Notes: generated from the letters alone by a model not told the origin. 64,000 bases of DNA from Anaerosporomusa subterranea (GCF_001611555.1 NZ_LSGP01000025.1:326710-390709), one strand, 5' to 3'; shown: positions 1-8,807, counted from the first letter of the stretch. Numbers and translations: made by a program.

Positions 1-548
1 ACTAATACTGCAACCAGAACATCGAGGAAAATGCCCATTTCGATGATCAGCGGCAAGCCTTGAGTCACAGACAACCCTACCAAATAGATGCCATTCTCCA
101 TGGTAATAAGCCCTACTGTTTGCAGGATTGCCTGGTGACGAGTCATCATTAACAATAAGCCAATAAACACTAGGGTGATAGCAGCCGCTAATGCGTCACG
201 GCTGACCACTCCCGGCAAAGCATGATCAATCAGCGAATAGGCGAAAAAAATCGCGACACAGGCAGACAGTGAAGCCGCGTTCGGACCTAATATCGGATGC
301 TGCTCTTTTTCCCGCTTTAGCCTTCCTGACAGTCTGAACAGCGCAAAGGGAATGACGCCAGCCTTAATCACGGCAGTAAGCAATGCGGCGATATACGTAT
401 GCAGTTCACGCGTCTCGAGCGCCACAACTAAACAAGCACCTGCAACCAGTACAGACTGTACCAGCAGCACATAAATAGCGGTTCGCAAACTAGTCACCCG
501 GGTTTGCACAGCCGCAAGAGCCAACAGAAGAATAGTTAAAATCTGCAT
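1..548 (-). CDS. hyfE: Hydrogenase-4 component E (HyfE), 3' end cut off by the window edge
   Basis: The frame opens at an ATG whose complement is at 546-548 and runs unbroken off the left edge, giving about 182 residues. The protein is almost entirely hydrophobic, with several predicted membrane helices, and carries the stretch GLITMENGIYL typical of HyfE/NuoK-like subunits. HyfE is a membrane subunit of energy-converting group 4 [NiFe]-hydrogenase or formate hydrogenlyase complexes. An AAGGAG ribosome-binding site overlaps the hyfC stop codon, 11 nt upstream, so the gene belongs to the same operon. The hydrogenase large and small subunit genes would be expected further left, outside the window. 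Confidence 0.85.
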   Translation of the reverse strand, partial: MQILTILLLALAAVQTRVTSLRTAIYVLLVQSVLVAGACLVVALETRELHTYIAALLTAVIKAGVIPFALFRLSGRLKREKEQHPILGPNAASLSACVAIFFAYSLIDHALPGVVSRDALAAAITLVFIGLLLMMTRHQAILQTVGLITMENGIYLVGLSVTQGLPLIIEMGIFLDVLVAVL

Positions 549-559
549 GACCTGTCTCC

Positions 560-1465
560 TTACTGCGCCACAAGCGCCAACAATGATAACAGCCCTGAAA
601 TGGCAATAAAGCCAGGCAATCGAAACAAGCGCATTTTGTTTGTACAAGTTTCGGTTACTGCCAAGGCGGCGGCGGTAATAACTACCTTCAACGCAACTTG
701 CGGCAAAATACCACCCCAAGATGCCTGCCAAGGAATAAAGAAAATCACAAACAATAAAATGATAATTAACTGTCTAACAGCAGCAGCCAAGTGGATTAGA
801 CCTAGACGGCGACCAGAATACTCGAGCAACATGCCTTCGTGAATCATCGTCAGCTCAAGATGAGTGTCAGGATTGTCAACTGGCACCCGGCCAGTCTCGG
901 CCAGCAGCAAAATGAAGAATGCAAATCCGGCGAACACGTAAGGCACTGAAAACGGCGCTTGTGCCGCTTGCCGAGCCATCGCCTCGAGCCCGGTCGAACC
1001 AGCCGGCGCTGCGACAGTCAGAAACGCTAACACCAGTACAGGCTCAACTAGAACTGACACATACATCTCGCGCGACCCGCCCATACCACCAAAGGTACTG
1101 CCTGCATCAAGTGACGCTAAGACAAGGATAAAGCGGCCTGCCGCCAAAACATACATCAGTAAAAATACATCAAATATGTCCGGATATGTCTCTTGCTGAC
1201 CGGGTAACGGCAGAGGCAGCAAGGCCGCCGCTGCAAAAGCCAGGGCAAGATAGCCAAAGGGAGCAACTCGAAATACCCAGCATGTTGTTGGTGAAACCAC
1301 TTCGTCTTTTTTTAATAGTTTGATGATATCAAGATACGGTTGCCAAAGTCTCGGCCCACGCCGATTCTGCAATTTCGCTTTTAACGATTTTATCAGACCA
1401 AGAACGAGCGGGGCGAAGAACAAGACCGCTACGGCCAACGCAATGCGTGTAATGAAGATACTCAT
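560..1465 (-). CDS. hyfC: Hydrogenase-4 membrane subunit HyfC (NuoH/HycD-like)
   Basis: 301 residues starting MSIFITRIAL. This ATG overlaps the hyfB stop codon in an ATGA, and the frame upstream of it reads hyfB DNA out of frame, so the longer open frame is not used. Seven to eight membrane helices are visible, and a conserved loop with ETGRVPVDNP and a nearby LEYSGRRLG segment matches the quinone-site loop of the NuoH/HycD/HyfC family. The protein is the membrane anchor that couples the hydrogenase arm to ion-pumping subunits. It is translationally coupled to hyfB and followed by hyfE. Confidence 0.88.
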   Translation of the reverse strand: MSIFITRIALAVAVLFFAPLVLGLIKSLKAKLQNRRGPRLWQPYLDIIKLLKKDEVVSPTTCWVFRVAPFGYLALAFAAAALLPLPLPGQQETYPDIFDVFLLMYVLAAGRFILVLASLDAGSTFGGMGGSREMYVSVLVEPVLVLAFLTVAAPAGSTGLEAMARQAAQAPFSVPYVFAGFAFFILLLAETGRVPVDNPDTHLELTMIHEGMLLEYSGRRLGLIHLAAAVRQLIIILLFVIFFIPWQASWGGILPQVALKVVITAAALAVTETCTNKMRLFRLPGFIAISGLLSLLALVAQ

Positions 1466-3489
1466 GACTGCCACCCCGCACTCCACAGCAGAGCCACTAT
1501 GGTTGCCGCCATAATATAGGCAATGTATACTTGCACATTGCCTACTTGCAATCGTTTCATTTTGGCAGATAAATGCAGAATTTCCCATTTAAGCGGATAA
1601 TATAATGTCTCGCTCAATAGATACTCAATCTTCGAACGGAAGGTTAATTTGCGGCCAAAGTATAAATTCGTGTTTGAGTCTGCCAGTATTTCACGCTGCG
1701 GCTGCAGAATCGCACCAAACGCGCGACGGACAGGTTTAGAAAAACCGAGTGATGAATATTGCATCCGCGAGCTTGGCGTAATACCGCAGGTCCAGGTTTC
1801 CCCTGCTGTCACTGTCGAATGCCCAAAAACGCGATACAGGCAAAATGCAACTAGCAGCGCTACCGCCAGGATGCCTAGCAGAGACGCGGTGCCTAACGGC
1901 GCGGCCAAAGCACCAGATTGGAAAACTGCCGCCTGCCAAGAGTCTGTACTAATTGATGGATGCACCGCAGTAAAGCCAGTTAAGACCTTTTGCAGCACGC
2001 CAATTACTGCTTGTGGCCAAATCCCCAGCGCTACACAACAGATGGCCAAAACACCGATCGGTAACCGCATGGCAAGGGAAACCTCCTTAGCTTGCTCAGA
2101 CTGGTGACTACGCGGCTTGCCAAGGCAGGCTATACCGAAGGCTTTCACAAAGCATGCGGCTGCCAGCGCGCCGGTCAAGCCTAGCAATGCAGTTATCATC
2201 ACACCAGCCAGTCTGCCAAGCGTTCCTGGAATAGCCTGTGGTAGAAAAAACAATGATTGCAGAGTCAGCCACTCACTGACAAAACCGTTTAAGGGCGGCA
2301 GCGCGCCAATACTGACTGCACCGACAAAAAACAGCGCCGCCGTGAATGGCATAGTGCGAATCAGCCCGCCCAGCCTTTCCAGGTTGCTGGTATGAGTACC
2401 TTTCAGTATCGAGCCAGCCACCAAAAATAACAGGGACTTAAAAATTGCGTGATTTAGACTATGGTACAGCACCGCTGTCCAGGCCAGAGCCGCTAAGGCA
2501 GCTTGTTCGCGTGCAGCAAACACCAGCCCAGCGCCCACACCAAACAGAATGATGCCAATATTCTCCACACTCGAATAGGCAAGCAGCTTTTTTAAGTCGT
2601 TTTCCATCAACGCCCAAAGGACGCCAAGGAAGGCAGTAACAGCAGCCAGTAGTAAAATCGTATAACCCCACCAAACCGGTCCTGGCCCTAAAAACTCCAG
2701 AAAAAACCGGCATAGACCGTAAACTGCTGTTTTGATCATCACTCCAGACATCAGCGCAGCAGCGTGACTGGGGGCCGCGGGGTAGGCGCGGGGCAGCCAG
2801 ATATGCAATGGCACGATGCCGGCTTTGGCGCCAAATCCGATTAACGTACAAATAAAGACCATGTTACGAGTCACCGGGTCAAGAGCCACTCCTGACAACT
2901 TAGCAAAGTCAAGACTTTCTGCCGCTCTGCCCATCAGTAAGAAAGCAATAATCAGAAACGCGGTGCCAATATGAGTCATAACGACATATACGAACGCGGC
3001 TCGACGAATTTCCGGCTTCTCATGTTCATGATTAACCAGAAGAAATGAAATAATCGCCATCATTTCCCAGGCAATGAGAAAGCCGGCGACATGGGCAACA
3101 CTAAACACTAGTGTCATCGAAAGCAAAAAAAGATTGAATAGACCAGCCAAGAGGGAATATTCTTTTGCGTAGTATCCGCGTGTATAAGCACCTGCGTATA
3201 TGCTAACAGCCGTACCCACGATACCAAGCAAAAGCAGAAACCACGCACTCAGCGGATCAAGTCTTAGGTAGATATCACCTAATGGAAAAGCAATCGCAGA
3301 TGTAGTCAATGTTTCCTGGCTATATAAGATCAAAAGTGCACATAGCCCGGCAGCCAAGCAGCCTAGAACAGCCAACCCATGAGCCGCCAGATTAACGCGC
3401 AGTGGTCGTTTGCGCAAAACCCAAGCCAGGACAGTGCCTGCGCTGAAACAGGACAGCGCGGCGCCTAAGAGCCAATGTTGCAGTGACAT
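1462..3489 (-). CDS. hyfB: Hydrogenase-4 component B (HyfB, antiporter-like NuoL/M/N family)
   Basis: 675 residues with about 15 membrane helices. The antiporter-like core is visible: a WEMMAIISFLLV helix carrying the conserved glutamate, the GFGAKAGIVPLHIWLP lysine helix, and the following AYPAAPSHAAALMSGVM region with conserved histidine and serine. This is the ion-translocating subunit of Hyf/Hyc-type energy-converting hydrogenases; the C-terminal third is the HyfB-type extension with a long amphipathic segment. It is the first gene of the operon segment seen here (hyfB-hyfC-hyfE). Length and order match formate hydrogenlyase-type operons. Mrp antiporter or complex I origin is less likely because of the HyfC/HyfE neighbours. 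Confidence 0.88.
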   Translation of the reverse strand: MSLQHWLLGAALSCFSAGTVLAWVLRKRPLRVNLAAHGLAVLGCLAAGLCALLILYSQETLTTSAIAFPLGDIYLRLDPLSAWFLLLLGIVGTAVSIYAGAYTRGYYAKEYSLLAGLFNLFLLSMTLVFSVAHVAGFLIAWEMMAIISFLLVNHEHEKPEIRRAAFVYVVMTHIGTAFLIIAFLLMGRAAESLDFAKLSGVALDPVTRNMVFICTLIGFGAKAGIVPLHIWLPRAYPAAPSHAAALMSGVMIKTAVYGLCRFFLEFLGPGPVWWGYTILLLAAVTAFLGVLWALMENDLKKLLAYSSVENIGIILFGVGAGLVFAAREQAALAALAWTAVLYHSLNHAIFKSLLFLVAGSILKGTHTSNLERLGGLIRTMPFTAALFFVGAVSIGALPPLNGFVSEWLTLQSLFFLPQAIPGTLGRLAGVMITALLGLTGALAAACFVKAFGIACLGKPRSHQSEQAKEVSLAMRLPIGVLAICCVALGIWPQAVIGVLQKVLTGFTAVHPSISTDSWQAAVFQSGALAAPLGTASLLGILAVALLVAFCLYRVFGHSTVTAGETWTCGITPSSRMQYSSLGFSKPVRRAFGAILQPQREILADSNTNLYFGRKLTFRSKIEYLLSETLYYPLKWEILHLSAKMKRLQVGNVQVYIAYIMAATIVALLWSAGWQS

Positions 3490-3544
3490 GTTTTCACCCT
3501 TTTATTATTTAATAGTGTAATATTTCTATTGTATCATAACGACA

Positions 3545-3590
3545 CACTAATAATAAAAAGGATACAGCCCGATTTGGGGCTGTATCCTTC
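3545..3590 (-). terminator. Rho-independent terminator after the HutP-family gene
   Basis: An 11-bp perfect stem (GGATACAGCCC at 3560-3570 with its complement at 3577-3587) with a 6-nt loop is followed on the minus strand by a T-rich run (3550-3559). It lies between the HutP-family gene and hyfB and ends transcription of the symporter-HutP unit. Confidence 0.8.
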
Positions 3591-3676
3591 CATATCTCGT
3601 CAATTTGATGATTTACTCATCTATCTTGTCAGACTACTTAAAATAGCGGCGATTTTCTTTTAGACCCTAGTACTAG

Positions 3677-4105
3677 TCACAGCTCATCTTTTGGTAATGA
3701 GCGATGCGCTAAGCCGACCGCCACTTCGTTGAGATTGAGGACGCCGACGCCAAAGTAAACAGCGACACAGAGGTGCTCGCCATGACGAGCCATACCGATT
3801 TTACCGCCAACATTAAGCCCTACCGCTGTAGGTGTCACTTGAGCAAGAGCAGCGTGGGTCGCCCCCGCTATCGCTCCTTCGCCGACATGATTGTCAGCAA
3901 CTAAGCCCTGGCGTTGGGCTGCAACGACAGACCGTTCGATAATTTTCTTGACTGATGGCACAAATTCGCCGCCAAAATCCACCGCTGCCGATCGGATATT
4001 GCGTTTTTGCAAGGCGGCTCTAGTGTCTTGCTCTTCCTGGCGGCTTTCGCTGGCTGCCATTTTTAGGGCAGCTCTGCCGACTTCAATACTAGTGAGTTCC
4101 TCCAT
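3677..4105 (-). CDS. HutP-family RNA-binding regulator
   Basis: 142 residues from the ATG at 4105, chosen because AAGGAG lies 6 nt upstream; a more distal ATG at 4120 has no such site. The C-terminal half follows the HutP pattern: a GLVADNHVGEGAIAGATHAAL helix region, a GKIGMARHGEHLCVAVYFGVG beta hairpin and a final VAVGLAHRSLP strand. HutP of Bacillus subtilis is an antiterminator that binds NAG-repeat RNA in the presence of a ligand amino acid and a divalent ion. Here the gene overlaps the 3' end of a sodium:solute symporter by 17 bp, so the two are co-transcribed. I infer that it controls the leader of its own operon at 5531-5743. The ligand cannot be read from sequence. Confidence 0.75.
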   Translation of the reverse strand: MEELTSIEVGRAALKMAASESRQEEQDTRAALQKRNIRSAAVDFGGEFVPSVKKIIERSVVAAQRQGLVADNHVGEGAIAGATHAALAQVTPTAVGLNVGGKIGMARHGEHLCVAVYFGVGVLNLNEVAVGLAHRSLPKDEL

Positions 4106-5531
4106 AAGCAGCTCCTTCATCTATGTTGTCTGGTACATGTTCTTGCGTTGTTATCTTATTTGAATCTAACACAGTAACTGCAAAGAAGGTCACGAGGCAA
4201 ACCAGCCACTCAAAATAAATCGGCTCGGAAACTATACGGACCGACGGCAGAATCTGCCAAGCAGCCAGCGCCAATATTCCTGCAAGAGTGGTGTAGAAAG
4301 CGGAACTTTTTCTACACAGACTTGGTGCAAACATCGTAAATAAGAACACGATCGTGAACGCTGTTGTCAGGCTAAGACCGATCAACAGAGTCCGCAAAAT
4401 ACCAACTGCATTGAATGCCAGCCAAAGAGTGAGCAGGCCGGTACCCAGCACCGTAAGCCGGTTAACAGTCAGAAATTTCGTCTCACTGACTGACGGATTA
4501 ATAAAACGCTGATAAATGTCTTGTGCGAACAGAGTCCCTGCCCCCAGCAGCAAAGTGCAGGCTGTTGATACATCAGCCGCCCAGAGTGCGGCCAAGGTAA
4601 TGCCGGAAACGATCGGGTCAAGACTCATAATAATCTTTGGCAAAGCTAGTGTGGCTTTAATGTCAGGATAGGTGACGCGTGCAGCCAGACCCATAATGGC
4701 GCAAAGAAAACCAATGGGGAAGATAATGACCGCCCCCCATAAGAATCCCTTTTTCGCCGTTTTGCCGTCCACTGCGCCGCAAGCGATCTGAACCGGGCCT
4801 TGGGCAGTAATCGTCTGCGTAATCATGACAACAAACCAGCCAATGATGGTGGCTAAGCTGAGACCGCCGATCGGTCCGAACCAGCTTACTGTCTCTGGAA
4901 GTTTGGTAGCAAGTCCACCTAATCCGCCTTGTTGCGACACTGTCATATATGTGCCTACCAATACCCCTAGATAGATCAGAACAACACTTACAATATTGGA
5001 TAAACCGGAAGACCAAAGGCCGCCGATTAACGTTATACTAATAAACACGATCGCGCTCATGATCATGCCGCCTTGCATCGTAAAGTACTCAGGCAGCAGT
5101 GAGGAAAGGATGGCGCCGCCAGCCAAATACTGCATAGACGTGATAACCATCATAATGATAACGAGACAAACCGCGCTAATTACCCGACCTTTTTTATCAT
5201 AATACCGTTCAAACAATTCGGGAACAGTGGTGCAATTCATTGACCGATACTTATCGGCGGCAACCATGGCCATGACAACCGCACCAGCTGACCAAGCCGC
5301 ATTATACCAGCCAGCGGCTATGCCCACTGTGAACGCATTTTCCGCGACGCCGACTGTCGATGCGGCGCCAATCGCCAAACCGGCAACATTGACCGCAACC
5401 AACAGAGAGTTCATTTTCCGTCCGGCGAACAAGAAGTTGGCGCTACCGCCAGATGCTCGCTTTTTCGCATACAAACTAATCAAAAACAATAAGGCAATGT
5501 ACAGAATAATAATAACCAGTTGAATAGACAG
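4089..5531 (-). CDS. Sodium:solute symporter (SSS) family transporter
   Basis: About 480 residues with 12-13 membrane helices; the region NVAGLAIGAASTVGVAENAF and the later LAALWAADVSTACTLLLGAG follow the SSS (solute:Na+ symporter) pattern. A TTG at 5489 would start inside the first helix. The frame stays open upstream through a hydrophobic stretch, and a CTG at 5531 sits 6 nt after AGGAG (complement at 5538-5542), so I place the start there; CTG at 5519 is an alternative. It imports a small organic solute with Na+. The substrate is unknown; the co-transcribed HutP-type regulator suggests an amino acid or a related compound. The ribosome-binding site lies inside a TAG-repeat cluster. Confidence 0.82.
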   Translation of the reverse strand: MSIQLVIIILYIALLFLISLYAKKRASGGSANFLFAGRKMNSLLVAVNVAGLAIGAASTVGVAENAFTVGIAAGWYNAAWSAGAVVMAMVAADKYRSMNCTTVPELFERYYDKKGRVISAVCLVIIMMVITSMQYLAGGAILSSLLPEYFTMQGGMIMSAIVFISITLIGGLWSSGLSNIVSVVLIYLGVLVGTYMTVSQQGGLGGLATKLPETVSWFGPIGGLSLATIIGWFVVMITQTITAQGPVQIACGAVDGKTAKKGFLWGAVIIFPIGFLCAIMGLAARVTYPDIKATLALPKIIMSLDPIVSGITLAALWAADVSTACTLLLGAGTLFAQDIYQRFINPSVSETKFLTVNRLTVLGTGLLTLWLAFNAVGILRTLLIGLSLTTAFTIVFLFTMFAPSLCRKSSAFYTTLAGILALAAWQILPSVRIVSEPIYFEWLVCLVTFFAVTVLDSNKITTQEHVPDNIDEGAAYGGTH

Positions 5532-5674
5532 GACAATCTCCTACCTTTCTACTTTCCTACTACACAAAACCGAATACGGTTATCACCAGCTTTTCCCCGA
5601 GGCCGGATGGAAAAGAAAAAACACCCAAACAGGGTGTGTAAGAGATCTCTCCATCCTACCATCCTGCAATACTA
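5531..5674 (-). promoter_or_regulatory. HutP-type attenuator leader with two NAG-repeat clusters
   Basis: The leader of the symporter-HutP operon has three parts in order. First, three NAG triplets with 8-nt period (TAG 5674-5672, CAG 5666-5664, TAG 5658-5656) followed by GAG at 5651-5649. Second, a terminator hairpin (ACACCC/GGGTGT, 5637-5621) with a T-run to 5612. Third, a cluster of TAG triplets at 5562, 5559, 5551 and 5543, also mostly 8-nt spaced, whose last TAG merges into the AGGAG ribosome-binding site. B. subtilis hut mRNA likewise has NAG clusters before and after a terminator that HutP overrides. The function here is inferred. Confidence 0.6.
5612..5637 (-). terminator. Attenuator terminator in the symporter-HutP leader
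   Basis: Stem ACACCC (5637-5632), loop TGTTT, stem GGGTGT (5626-5621), then an uninterrupted run of T and a second T cluster. It lies about 80 nt downstream of the promoter start region and some 80 nt before the coding frame, so it would abort transcription unless overridden. Confidence 0.7.
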
Positions 5675-5714
5675 CAAAAATCCTCCAAGAGGTGAAAACC
5701 ATTCTACATATTAC

Positions 5715-5743
5715 AGGTTATCAGTCATTTATTGTTTTGTCAA
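5715..5743 (-). promoter_or_regulatory. Sigma-A promoter of the symporter-HutP operon
   Basis: On the minus strand, TTGACA (5743-5738), a 17-nt spacer, then TAACCT (5720-5715) preceded by TGA. The -35 box is perfect; the -10 box is weaker. Confidence 0.55.
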
Positions 5744-5803
5744 GCTTCGGATTAACACATAGCAAAGCCGCCGTTACATACGGGACTTAGGCTGAATCAT
5801 ATA

Positions 5804-5839
5804 AAAAGCCTGGCAAAAACTATGCCTTGCCAGGCTTTT
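5804..5839 (-). terminator. Terminator downstream of terC
   Basis: Perfect stem AAAAGCCTGGCAA / TTGCCAGGCTTTT with a 10-nt loop, ending 5 nt beyond the terC stop codon. The A and T tails make it usable from both sides. Confidence 0.8.
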
Positions 5840-5844
5840 AAAGC

Positions 5845-6525
5845 TTATGCGGAAGTTTTTTCGGCTTCGGCTGTTGGAACCGCCGCATGGCGAGATTTCA
5901 GCCAGTAGCCGAGTCCAATTACTCCAACCGTGAATACGACCTTGATAATCAATGCGTAATCGTGGAGGTAAACTCCTAAACTACCATCGCTGGCAACCAT
6001 TTCACCGGCAGTCCAACCAAGGATTGCCGCGCCGACATAGATAAGAACAGGGAACCGATCCATCAATTTGAGGAAAAATTGACTGCCAAAAACGACAAGC
6101 GGAATACTAAGCCCAAGACCGAACAACAACAGCGGAATATTACCCTGAGCAATGCCAGCGACGGCCAGCACGTTATCTAGGCTCATAATCGCATCAGCAA
6201 TCATAATAACGCGAATAGCTTCCCAGAAGTTCGAAGCCTCTTTAACTTTTGTTTCGTCTTCCTTTTCACCGGCCAATAGTTTCACCGCAATCCAGAGCAA
6301 CGCAATGCCGCCAAAGAATTGCATATACGGTATTTGTAACAGCATTGCTGCAACCGTAGTTAGAAGTACTCTCAACCCCACAGCACCGGCAGCACCCCAT
6401 ATGACAGCTTTTTTTCGCTGATTTGAGGGCAAATTTCTACTCGCCAGAGCTATGACCACAGCGTTGTCACCGCTTAGTATTAAGTCCATAAAGGTAATAC
6501 TAATTAACGCCGCAAATAGTTCCAT
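5845..6525 (-). CDS. terC: TerC-family integral membrane protein (YjbE/YceF-type metal exporter)
   Basis: 226 residues with about seven membrane helices and the paired acidic motifs of the TerC family, SGDNAVVIALASR near the N-terminus and MSLDNVLAVAG in the middle. Several TerC proteins export Mn2+ or help load metal into secreted enzymes. The gene is preceded by a recognisable yybP-ykoY element with its own terminator, which strongly supports a role in Mn2+ export or homeostasis. It is monocistronic, with a terminator on each side. Confidence 0.88.
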   Translation of the reverse strand: MELFAALISITFMDLILSGDNAVVIALASRNLPSNQRKKAVIWGAAGAVGLRVLLTTVAAMLLQIPYMQFFGGIALLWIAVKLLAGEKEDETKVKEASNFWEAIRVIMIADAIMSLDNVLAVAGIAQGNIPLLLFGLGLSIPLVVFGSQFFLKLMDRFPVLIYVGAAILGWTAGEMVASDGSLGVYLHDYALIIKVVFTVGVIGLGYWLKSRHAAVPTAEAEKTSA

Positions 6526-6603
6526 CGAAATAACCCCATTTCATTTTTTATTATCTTGCCAGTATGAAGCCGTGTGCCAGGATGTTGAGACCACCTCTTT
6601 TCA

Positions 6604-6640
6604 AAAAATATAAGACCTTACAGATGTAAGGTCTTTGTAT
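6604..6640 (-). terminator. Expression-platform terminator of the terC riboswitch
   Basis: Stem AAGACCTTACA / TGTAAGGTCTT with a two-base loop followed by ATATTTTTT on the minus strand, located between the aptamer and terC. In ON-type yybP-ykoY switches Mn2+ binding prevents this hairpin. Confidence 0.8.
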
Positions 6641-6689
6641 ACAGGATGCTACAACGACCTCATTAACTATCCAATACGGGGATGGTTAA

Positions 6690-6780
6690 TAAAGGTCTGG
6701 CTATTGAACAAACCGCTCAACGGTATAGCCATGCATAAATGCAGAGCTGTTGACTACACCTGGTAGCTACTCCCCTTTAA
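6690..6780 (-). promoter_or_regulatory. yybP-ykoY (Mn2+) riboswitch aptamer upstream of terC
   Basis: The minus strand reads AAAGGGGAGTAGC (complement around 6765-6777), the conserved loop of the yybP-ykoY class, followed by GTAGTCAACAGC and closing with AGACCTTTATTAACC near 6684-6698. Order, spacing and the downstream terminator fit this family, which senses Mn2+ and commonly controls TerC and P-type ATPase exporters. Confidence 0.85.
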
Positions 6781-6868
6781 TTTATTCAATTATCTGCTAC
6801 CTTTTTATTATGCCAGATCAGTTGAAATTTGTCCAGCAAAAGATTCGCGTTCTCTTGCCTACACATGA

Positions 6869-7999
6869 TTAACCAACTTCGATGCGAGTCAGCGCGGGAT
6901 TGCCAATCCTCCGGGCCAGAGTCGCGACATCTAGTTCCGGCAATACTTGGTTTACAAATACCGTTAACTCAGTGCTGAGGTCAATTTCGGCATCTGAATT
7001 GTAAAGGGTATTGGATGCATCAACGAGCAATCGGACAATTGGCCGCGTCTGCAATCCGGAAAAAACGTGAGTCACGATGCCAATATCACCCGTATTGAGT
7101 TTGACTATGCTACCAACCGGGTATAGCGCAACATGGCGCAAAAACTCGCGCAGAATATCTGGATCAAAATGTGTACCAGATCCAGCCAGTAGAAATTCAT
7201 ACGCCTCGCCCGGAGACAACGCGGGACGGTAGGGACGATCAGATGTTAATGCATCATACACATCGGCAATCGCGGTAATGCGGGCATACTCGTGAATATC
7301 AGTCTCTTTTAGACCACGTGGATAACCGCTGCCATCAAATTTTTCTTGATGTTGAAAAGCCACGTGAATAGATAACCAAGACAACTGTGCACTATATTTT
7401 CTCAATATCTCAAATCCTAATTCAGGATGCCGACGCATTAGATCCATTTCTGATTCACTTAAATGCCCTGGCTTATTTAGGATTTGTTTTTCGATCGCCA
7501 TTTTGCCGACATCATGCAAAACAGCTCCAACCCCTAACTCCATCAATTGGCGTGGTGTATATTGCAGAGCTGCTCCAACCAAGACTGCTAATACACAAAC
7601 GTTGACCGAGTGAGCAAATGTATAGTCATCATACATACGAATATCATTAAGATGAAATACAGCATTGGGATTGCGGATAATTTCGTCAACAATACCTTCT
7701 GTCAGTTGTTTAAACTGCCCCATATCGATCTTCTTCGTGTTGCGGAAGCCTTCAAATGCTTCTTTGACTGTAGAGATTGCCTTGACTCGAGTTTCCTCAG
7801 CCAAGATATCTGGCACGTCAATGCTTACTGCCAGAGGATTTTGAATATAAGCAACCCAAATGCCCAATTCCTGCAATCGATTTATGTAACGTTTGGTAAA
7901 TGTTGCACCTTCGGCAAGTAACATCCTGCCATCTGCAGTATATATACTTTTGGCGGCTACCATGCCGGGGGCAAGGTCCTTGACAGCTATTCTCTGCAT
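6869..7999 (-). CDS. HD-GYP domain protein, probable cyclic-di-GMP phosphodiesterase
   Basis: 376 residues. An N-terminal region of about 110 residues (DUF3391-like start with APGMVAAKSIYTADGRML) precedes an HD-GYP domain: LHDVGK with the HD pair at residues 162-163, H191, H217, and GSGYP at 223-227, then the DVYDALTSDRPYRPALSP signature. HD-GYP proteins hydrolyse c-di-GMP. A C-terminal region of about 90 residues is beta-rich. AAGGATGG lies 6-8 nt before the ATG. It follows phoU by 136 nt. No signal peptide or membrane helix is seen, so it is cytosolic. It could act against the GGDEF protein at 23.4 kb, but that is only an inference. Confidence 0.87.
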   Translation of the reverse strand: MQRIAVKDLAPGMVAAKSIYTADGRMLLAEGATFTKRYINRLQELGIWVAYIQNPLAVSIDVPDILAEETRVKAISTVKEAFEGFRNTKKIDMGQFKQLTEGIVDEIIRNPNAVFHLNDIRMYDDYTFAHSVNVCVLAVLVGAALQYTPRQLMELGVGAVLHDVGKMAIEKQILNKPGHLSESEMDLMRRHPELGFEILRKYSAQLSWLSIHVAFQHQEKFDGSGYPRGLKETDIHEYARITAIADVYDALTSDRPYRPALSPGEAYEFLLAGSGTHFDPDILREFLRHVALYPVGSIVKLNTGDIGIVTHVFSGLQTRPIVRLLVDASNTLYNSDAEIDLSTELTVFVNQVLPELDVATLARRIGNPALTRIEVG

Positions 8000-8135
8000 G
8001 CTCGTCCATCCTTAACATCATACAGTGTCTCGATCACGTAAACATTGTTCAATATAAATTGTGTATATCCTTTAGCGACTAAAAAAGTGCTGTCAAAAGG
8101 CAACCAAGGAGCGACAGTTACGCCGCTATGAATTT

Positions 8136-8807
8136 TTAGTTCTTTTCCTTGAAACGATAGCCGGTTGCTGAGTAAAATACCCATTCAGCGATATTAGTCG
8201 AACGATCAGCTACCCTCTCAATATAACGAATAGCAGTATGCACCTGCAAAATTGTTTCCTGCGCCTTTAAATCAGCACACGCTGTTTCAGCAAGAATCCG
8301 GAACAGTGCTTTATTCAATGCGTTAACATCTGAGTCGCGCTCAATGACCTGGGTGGCCAGGTCCGCATCATTTGTTTCATAGGCCTTTACGGCATCAGCC
8401 AGCATAGCTGAGGCTAAATCACCCATGGTTCTAACCGTCTCAGCTACTTTTTTCACTGGCTCGGGATCGAGCGATGCCAGTTTCTTTTGCACGATTTTTG
8501 CAATATTATTACCATAATCTGCAACTCGCTCAATCTCACTTGCAATTTTTAAGCTAGAGACGATAAAACGCAAATCAGACGCCAGCGGCTGCTGGGTCGC
8601 AATTGTTCGAATCAGTTCTTCATCCATCGTTTGATAGAGCACATCGACTTCTTTCTCATATTGGCGAGAAAGATCAGCCAGTGCAGGGTTGCCTGAAACT
8701 AGCGCGCTGATTGCGGAGCTGACAGAAACCACAGACTTTTCTCCCATATCGGTAATGACTTGACGCACTCTAGCCATTTCAATGTCATAGCCTTTTCGCA
8801 TTACCAT
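8136..8807 (-). CDS. phoU: Phosphate signalling protein PhoU
   Basis: 223 residues from the ATG at 8807, which follows GGAGAGG; a TTG further out would add seven residues of Shine-Dalgarno DNA. The protein is all-helical with the duplicated PhoU signature: SEIERVADYGNNIAK in the first half and IRYIERVADRSTNIAEW in the second, the acidic clusters that bind metal. PhoU links the Pst phosphate transporter to PhoR. No pst genes lie nearby, so this copy stands alone ahead of the HD-GYP gene. Confidence 0.9.
   Translation of the reverse strand: MVMRKGYDIEMARVRQVITDMGEKSVVSVSSAISALVSGNPALADLSRQYEKEVDVLYQTMDEELIRTIATQQPLASDLRFIVSSLKIASEIERVADYGNNIAKIVQKKLASLDPEPVKKVAETVRTMGDLASAMLADAVKAYETNDADLATQVIERDSDVNALNKALFRILAETACADLKAQETILQVHTAIRYIERVADRSTNIAEWVFYSATGYRFKEKN

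Noticed and set aside
1649..2107. 152-codon open frame antisense to hyfB
   Set aside because: No recognisable domain; hyfB on the other strand is unambiguous.
7987..8184. 65-codon frame between phoU and the HD-GYP gene, minus strand
   Set aside because: It starts inside phoU without a ribosome-binding site; only the 136-nt spacer is free. Could be revisited if conserved.
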